Positions 57,066 to 64,000 of a stretch of 64,000 bases of DNA are shown here, piece by piece. The notes under the pieces are model-generated. The model saw only the letters and a program-made list of their open reading frames with translations, was not told the origin of the DNA and made no database searches. The stretch is from Rhizophagus irregularis. Its lineage: Eukaryota > Glomeromycota > Glomeromycetes > Glomerales > Glomeraceae. How positions within the stretch are numbered: position 1 is the first letter of the stretch; each line of letters opens with the position of its first letter. The position numbers and the translations under genes were made by a program. The stretch is from NCBI RefSeq assembly GCF_026210795.1, contig NC_089430.1, forward strand, positions 3,844,001 through 3,908,000. The letters run 5' to 3'.

Positions 57066-58250
57066 CATCCGGAAAAGCACATGTAACTAATTGTGTTAAA
57101 GCTAATAAATGTTCTTGATGCTTGTGCAAGCCTTCAGCTAAGCTTCTAACTTCCGGAAGTAAATTGTCATTTACAATGCTACTAATTTGTTTTAAATCCT
57201 TTCGTAAATTCTCTGTCGTTGCCGTTAAATCAGCAATTCTTTCACGCATAATAGCATCATTATCAGATCTATCAGAAGTAAGTAAAAAGTCCTTTGAATC
57301 TTGATAGACATTTAGCGAATTGCTCGGTCGATTTAAATCTTTGTTTATATTTCCGGTTTTAATTAATGAACTAGAACCATAAATGGACTGCGAAGATGAA
57401 GGTCCATCACCAACATGACTTTGTGATAATGAAGAATCTGTGTTTCTTGGCTTTCGTCTTACTGTCTTTGATACTTTACGACGAATATTTGGTAATAGAT
57501 CTTGTCGGCCACGTCTGAATTGAGAATGGGAAAATACGCAAGCGTGCTTACTACGTACGTGTTTTGATTTTCGAGCATCCGAAACTCGATAAAATCCATA
57601 AATCTAAAAAAAAAGAAAGAAAAAAAAAAAAAGAATAATAATTAATTATCATGTGTAAATAAATAAAAATTTAATAGTACAATAATATATTATTAAAAAA
57701 AAAATAATAATATATATATAATTACATTAAGCTGTCGGACGAATGAAGTGAATTTACAATGTTTAAAATATTTCGGTAAAACGTTTTGAGCGAATTCGTC
57801 CATATTACAAATTACAAACACGTCTCCTGTTTCGTTCCACGTAAGATATTCTTTATAATCATCACAATCGAGAAGTCTAATTTTTAAAGATCAATAATTA
57901 AAGTAAGTTTTTAAAAATTTACAAAATCAAATATACAACACTTTTAGTCACAATGATTTTATGATTTTCTAAATAAGTATGAATATAATAAATAAAATAA
58001 TTATAAAAAATATATATATATATATATATTCATATATAATAACTTACTGATATAATTTTGCGACAAAAACGGATACGGTATCTAGATCATACTTTCCAGT
58101 CTCTTCTTGAAATAACGGTTCTCCTTCAGAACACGTAACGTGCGAATTATCATTATTATAAACTTCGTAACTGAGCATATCGTTTGATTGTGAAGGCATC
58201 ATATGATGATTATTCAAAGGGTTTCGAATACGTTCGGCCGTTGTTGTCAT
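57066..58250 (-). pseudogene. Repeated exons 1-3 of the HSF-type gene, exon 4 missing at gap
   Basis: Exons correspond one to one with the gene at 51654: 58048-58250, 57726-57876 and 57066-57603, with identical lengths (203, 151, 538) and the same encoded protein. Exon 4 would lie inside the N run and beyond. Because the flanks are duplicated too, this is most likely the same gene seen twice by the assembler, and it should not be counted as a second HSF. Confidence 0.85.
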
Positions 58251-61205
58251 GACAAGTTAACCTTATGATATAACTTTTAAGTTCGTTAAATCAAAATCGT
58301 AAATTTCTTGTCTCGCCAAAAAAAAAGAAAAAAAAGAAAAAGAAAATAAGATTTCTTTCTTTTCTTTGAAAGTCAAGAAATAATAATAATAATAATAATA
58401 ATAAAGTAACTATTTAATAAATTGATCAATAAAATTTTAAAAGGTTAATAAAGAATGAGACAGAGTTTTTAAATATAAAATAACTTTTTATAAGGTTGAT
58501 AAAGGAGAAAATTTTTTAAAGAGGTGTGTGTGAAAAAAAAGTTTAAAAAGTGTGTGTGGTTTTATTAAAACGTTTCAGTGTTTTTTAAAAAATTTATAAA
58601 CGTTCGTGTGTAGTTGTGTGTTTCTACGTTAAAATCGTTTCAACTGATAATATCTTTCTTAAATTTTTGTAGATTTTTTCTTATCGACAGGTTAACAGAG
58701 GTGGTGTTCAAAGCGAAACACACAGACCACCCACAGTTATTCTTTAGTTTATGCAGCGCAGCAAATACAAAGCTGTTGCAAAATGAAAGTGAAATAAAGA
58801 CAAGGCATAAAAAACTGGACGCTTTTTTATATTTTTTTTAGAACATGAAGCTCCCCATTTATCATAAAGTTTTTAGGTACTATTCGTTGCGTGCGCGAAA
58901 AAAACCGTTATGAAGAGAAAAGTGTGTGTGCGTGTATTTTTGGCACGTTAGTCTGTTTTGGAGGAGTTTTATTTTGGTCCTCGTACAACAAATCGGTGAC
59001 CTTTTTTTTTTTTTTTACGATAATTTTGGAATTGTCAGTCAGTTAGGGAATAGGGACCGGAGATATACTGTACTCTGAGCGACAAGCTACAGATTGGCAC
59101 AATAAATAAATCAAAAAATTTTTATAAAGACCGTTTTAGTTTATAACTTTGTATGTGTAAGGCTTATCCTTTTTTTTTTTTATTTATTTATTTTATTTAT
59201 TTAGCCATTTGAATTGTTTTTTTTTGCTTGTTAAATTTTTTTTTTTTTCACGTATGACAGTTTTAGTTTTTTTTTTCCCTTTCTTTTCAAACGTAATATT
59301 CTATTCATATATATATATATATATAATATATATATATATGTATGTATGTATGTATATAAAATATATATATATATACACATAATATATTTATAAATTTTTT
59401 AAATTTTTTATTTATTTCATTATTTTTATTAGTTAATAATCAACAAATTTTGATATTAAGTCTGATTTGATCTGTCACAACAGTATGAGAGAAATTTAAC
59501 GACTAAAAACGAAAAGAGGCGGCAAATTAAATCCTAAATTGTAAAATCTTAGTGTATATCAATTAACAAACTGTGAAATTTATGCAACACTGTATGTCGG
59601 AGAAACATAATAATTACGTTATTTGGTTAATTTCCCGCCCTTTGACCTTCTATGCTATCAACTACTACCACGAGAGTAAAAAAATGAATCATAATATAAT
59701 AATGAAATTTTATTGGAGAACGATCGGAAGTATCCCACGCCTTAAAATAATATTTTGGGCTTTTTTGGCCGGAGAGTTTTTTTAACTTGAGAGCTTTTAT
59801 TTAAACTAGATTTATACTAGTCATGTTTTTTTTTCGAGCCCATATGCTTTGCATGTTTATCACCAAGTAAAAAATTTTCGATTGGTATCACTTTTTTTTT
59901 TTGTTCCACTCTTTTTCTTTTTTCTTCTTTTTTGTCACGGTGGTTCAAACAATTATTTATATATTTAGTAATTACATCAATTGACAAAATTTTTTTTTCC
60001 TGCAAAATAAAAATAAAAATAAATAATAATATAAAAAAAAAATATATATATTAAAAATATATATATATATATATATTATATACACAACAACACAACACAC
60101 AATATATATATATATATAAAACAGATGATACAATATATGTACATAATTTTTATTTACTTACTGTAAATGGATTTATTTGGATGAATAAAAGATGCATTGT
60201 ATTAAATTGCCTAATATAATTTTTTTACACTTTTCAAAAAAAGTAAAGATCCGAAAGTTCCGGCTTCAATAAATAAAAAAAAAAAACGAGGTCCGAGGTA
60301 AATAATGACAAAAAAAAAAAAAAAGACTTATAATTCCGGAATGGGTCGGAAAGATAACTTTGTTTTTTTTTTAAAAAAAAAAAAAAATTTTTCTTTGTTC
60401 TAAATGAATTGCATTTTATATAAAAAGTGTAGATTGACAAAGAATTAGGTAAATTTATGCAATTAATATGCTCGGTGATCTATTGAATACATAATTCATC
60501 ATTGGTTGTTATTGGCCGCAGCGATTCTTTCCAAATGAATTGTTTAGGGAATGTGCTATTTGCGTGATTTATGCACTGTTGCTTTATACATATTATTATA
60601 ATATCTAATTTAGTATTTGGGCACCTTTTATTGAAAAAAAAAATTTTTTTTTTTTTCTTTCAAATAAAAAATACCCGCAAACAACAAAAAAAAAAAAAAA
60701 ATTTTTTTTTGTTGAAACAATATAATTTCACAATGACATTAATATAAAATAATTTTTTGGGTTAATGACAATGAACAAGTGAGGTGATAATTTAAAGTTT
60801 GATTCAGCCAATTTATTTTTTAAAGTTTCGTTGTGCATAAAAGTTTTCATTATTGTATTGAGGAAAAAAAAATAATTATAAATTATATATACATATATAT
60901 GTATATGTATATATATATATATTATATATATAAATATAAATATAAATTAAATAAAAATAATTAAAATATGCCCATACACGAACCATTCAAGTGAATGATA
61001 TTAATAAATAACTAATCTCAAATAATAATAACAATAAAATATTTTTAACGAAACTTTTTTGTAAATCTTTTATCAAAACGTGGAGTTAAATTGTTATAAT
61101 TCCACTTTTAGGTAAAAAAGAAAATTAAAAACAATTAAAAAAAAACCCACCTTTTTTTCTTTTCCGGATTTCCTATAAGGGACAGGGACAAATGGAATGA
61201 TTATA
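58251..61205. other. Repeated upstream region (copy of 53806-56757)
   Basis: Same content as 53806-56757 with homopolymer-length differences. No gene. Confidence 0.7.
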
Positions 61206-61299
61206 TATATATGTATACCATAATTTTTTTACTTATATAATCTGCTATTGAAAACCCTCTGTAAAGTAAAACCTTTTTGTAACTAAACTTTAAAAAGAA

Positions 61300-61330
<31 letters not shown>

Positions 61331-61839
61331 ATTTTTTTTTTTTATTTTTTTTTTTCTTAAATTTTCTGTAATTCATTTCCAAGATTATATTGCCCAATAA
61401 TTATTAATTTATTATGACTTCTTACCGCCTCCGCCCACTTCAAAATGCCTGCTGTAGGCGTTTATGTATTTATGTATGATTTGAAACATTAAAAAAAATA
61501 GATCCATTTGGGTATTTCTTTTTTTTCTCAAATTTTTAAAACAAAATTAATTATCCAAAATAAATAATTATGCCGCAGCAAACATCACTTAAACCTCTCC
61601 AAGTTAATGTAATTTATTACATGCATAACCATTGATGCAAACAAATTTCATTGAAATCTACCTGTTTACACATAATGTAAGGAAACATAAATGCATAGAA
61701 TTGAACGTAGTATAGATTGAAACACTTTACAATCCTCAAAAATTATTTCATTATTTTCATTGTACTAACATATGAAATTTTTTTTTACTTTATTTATTTT
61801 GATCAATTGCAGCCGTTTGTGTCATCTATATATATATGC

Positions 61840-61840
<1 letters not shown>

Positions 61841-61888
<48 letters not shown>

Positions 61889-61976
61889 GTAAATAATAAT
61901 AATAATAACAACAACAGCGGTAGTAACATCAAACAACAACAACAACAACAGCAGCACAATAATAATAATAATAGTT
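61841..61976. repeat. AAT / AAC / CAG trinucleotide microsatellite
   Basis: About 18 AAT units pass into AAC and CAG-containing triplets. In one frame this would read as Ile/Asn/Gln runs, but there is no surrounding coding sequence. Confidence 0.9.
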
Positions 61977-62375
61977 AAGTGCGCTTATTTTGGTCTGGGT
62001 ATCTAATTTTAAGTTTATGCTTCAATCTCGAATTATCAGTTCGGAATGTCGATTATTAAATGAAAAAATTTTCCGACATTGTTCATTATTTTTATTTTTT
62101 CTGCGCCTAAAAAAAGAATTGGATCTTCGACTTCAAATAAATAAATGAAAATCAAAAAAAATAAAATAAAATAAAATAAAATAAAATATAAAAAAAAAAG
62201 TAAAATAAAATAAAATAAATTAAAATAAAATAAAATAAAAAAAAAAACTTTTTTACTTATGAAGGTATAAATAAATGCAAATGATGACATACTGTACTTT
62301 TTTTATTATTATCAGACTATCCATTTAATTAATTTTCGGGATATTGATAAAGTTTAAAATTTCATCATGTCACGT

Positions 62376-62402
62376 GTGAAAAATCGACAGTCGATTTTTC
62401 AC
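62376..62402. other. Perfect 12-bp-arm hairpin
   Basis: GTGAAAAATCGA, CAG loop, TCGATTTTTCAC. The arms are exact inverses. It lies next to TCACGTG. Its role is unknown; it could be a remnant of a fold-back element. Confidence 0.6.
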
Positions 62403-63716
62403 TTGAATTTTTAATTTCAAATACAAATGATATTATCCCTATTATCCCTATTATCCCTTCAAGAAATCTTAAACTTATTACATGAGATAATAATAATTAA
62501 AATGAGATTTCTTCCCTCCTGTCTCCATAAAGATTTCATATTCATTACCAAATAAAGTTGAATAAAAAGATAAAAAATTGTTAAACCGAGTGATAAACTC
62601 TGAAAGGAAGATTACATCGGAAACTGACCGAATATAGTATCATATTTCCGGGATGACTCCGGAATTTTCACAAAGTAAGGCTAAATATAATACGAATTTA
62701 TCCGAATCAGAACTTTTTAGTAAATTTGTGAAACCATGGATCTAAAACCTTATGGGCGACACCATGTATTATATGTATTAAGTTGCAAGCATTTCATAAT
62801 TTTTTTTACCGGAATTGTAAACTAACCTCATGTAAATAAATCAACGTTTCATATATTCTTCAATTGTTTAGTAAAAATAACTTGGTTCAAAATTATTAAT
62901 TCAAATTCTCATTGTTTCACCATTAACTGATTTTAGAACCTCATTAAATTTTGTGCCCCGCAATTATGGCAAATTTCCTTTTATGTATCTACGATTTTCT
63001 AGACGATCATCACAAATCTGGCTATCACTTTAATATCATAGCACAAATTAAAATACCCTCTGAAACCAGTATTTTTATCGTTAAAAAAAAAAAATGAGTC
63101 AAAATTTGTATGTATATTGTACGCATATTTTTTGACAAAGAAATCTTGTTTTTAATCTTTTTTATTATTAATGTTTATATTTTTGTATAATTTCTAAAAC
63201 TATACTTAATTTATCCCTTTGAAACATATTATTACTATATTTGGTTCTATTCATTGTTAATATATAGATTCCTTGTTAAAAATAAAAAGACTCCCGTGCA
63301 CAATACTTCACTTATTTGATATTATAGAGTTCATTTTTATCGATGAAACCTTTATATACATTATATATATATATATATATATATTTCGTTGTTTATAATT
63401 TATTTATACAATCATTATTACTTGAAACTTTAAAGGTTTCGATTCTTACTTTTTTTAAATAACATTGTTATTCTGATCATATAATAAAACAAACATGTGT
63501 AAATAAAATTAATTTAAGATTAGGTTGGAAAATTCCCGAATTTCCTTATGGTTTTCATAAATATTAATTGATTGATTTTTGTGATAAATAACAAAGAATA
63601 TCATTTTTACCATAAAGATTACGCCAATTTTATATATAATTTATTTATATAAAATTTCTTTGATCCATTTATTCTTTCTTTTCATTTTAATCCCATTCAT
63701 TATGGAAACTAGAAAC

Positions 63717-63920
63717 CTATTCATTGTGTGATGTTGTGGCTGAATCACGGTATTTTTTAATATTAATTGTACCTTTTAATTTGGGTTCATTCAGAATATC
63801 ATTTTTTTCATTCTTATATCTATGAACCCTTTTAACCTTTTTGACACACAAATTGGATCGTTGATGACGCCACAAATTTTGTATTTGGTTAGAATGTACA
63901 TGACGACAACGTACTGCCAA
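63717..63920 (-). other. Possible small exon or gene fragment
   Basis: A basic 67-residue stretch (VRCRHVHSNQIQNLWRHQRS, KKVKRVHRYKNEK) with composition somewhat unlike the AT-rich noise. It could be a terminal exon of a gene lying beyond the window or a relic. No family recognised; weak. Confidence 0.2.
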
Positions 63921-64000
63921 ATGTTACGTAGTAATGATTTTATGGCTCTATTGTATTTGTCTTTGTAAAAAAAAAAAATTTTAATTTTTTTTGTCATGTT

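Larger units (their letters stand above)
56958..61205. repeat. Second copy of the 4.25-kb direct repeat (probable assembly artefact)
   Basis: Near-identical to 52510-56757, including introns, microsatellites and upstream DNA. A real duplication would be expected to show substitutions outside homopolymers and to have edges independent of the gap. Beyond 61205 the sequence continues into unique DNA. Confidence 0.9.
61206..64000. other. Intergenic DNA with simple repeats
   Basis: Holds an AAAT run at 61295-61332, a long AAT run changing to AAC/CAG at 61841-61976, AAAAT pentamers at 62150-62240, three copies of TATTATCCC near 62431-62458, the hairpin at 62376-62402 and a TA run at 63363-63384. 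Apart from the possible fragment at 63717-63920, I see no gene. Confidence 0.55.

Noticed and set aside
57055-58250. A second, independent HSF gene
   Set aside because: Introns and flanks are the same as in the first copy, and the copy ends at an N gap; a duplicated assembly segment explains it better.
61772-61978. Open frame with poly-Ile, poly-Asn and poly-Gln
   Set aside because: Created entirely by the AAT/AAC microsatellite; there is no coding sequence around it.
62431-62458. Telomere-like repeat
   Set aside because: TATTATCCC does not match the TTAGGG repeat, and only three copies are present.

Overview
The window is about three-quarters A+T, with long homopolymers, short GT-AG introns of about 75 to 110 bases, and sparse genes among large mobile-element tracts. 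It carries lineage-typical families: HSPA12-like Hsp70 genes, small von Willebrand A (vWA) proteins, a decayed family with a SAM-like N-terminus, and a LINE with FMDD reverse transcriptase and RNase H. Together these point to an arbuscular mycorrhizal fungus close to Rhizophagus irregularis. That assignment is inferred from recognised families, not from a marker gene.

Layout. 1-3660: AT-rich repeats, namely a 92-bp palindrome array split by an 814-bp TA-flanked element, a perfect 70-bp triplication, and an ATACGG-containing satellite. 3661-8390: a 5'-truncated, frameshifted LINE. 8872-9367: an intact fold-back element. 9368-14291: gene-free. 14292-18006: NAD-dependent glutamate dehydrogenase in eight exons, convergent with an RNase P Rpr2/Rpp21-type subunit at 18437-19184. 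19856-30000: four tandem copies of a divergent two-gene cassette, a 212-residue vWA protein on the minus strand paired with a coiled-coil protein on the plus strand. All four vWA genes are open, but only the last coiled-coil gene is intact. 30449-35511: a head-to-head pair of HSPA12-like Hsp70 genes. 37205-41620: a nested transposon stack, with three elements inserted, one of them inside another, into a second copy of the fold-back element at 8872. 42575-48840: a minus-strand cluster of broken gene-family copies. 51654-53805: a four-exon heat-shock-factor-type transcription factor. 56758-56957: exactly 200 Ns flanked by near-identical 4.25-kb direct copies, most likely a false assembly duplication. 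61206-64000: simple repeats and no firm gene.

The metabolic and RNA-processing genes look like ordinary housekeeping genes. The most interesting unit is the amplified vWA/coiled-coil cassette. The shared divergent promoter layout, the retention of every vWA copy and the repeated loss of the partner suggest a functional pair undergoing birth and death. Its function is unknown. All multi-exon models were assembled by eye from splice sites. In each case the summed exon length is a multiple of three and the family motifs join correctly across the introns.
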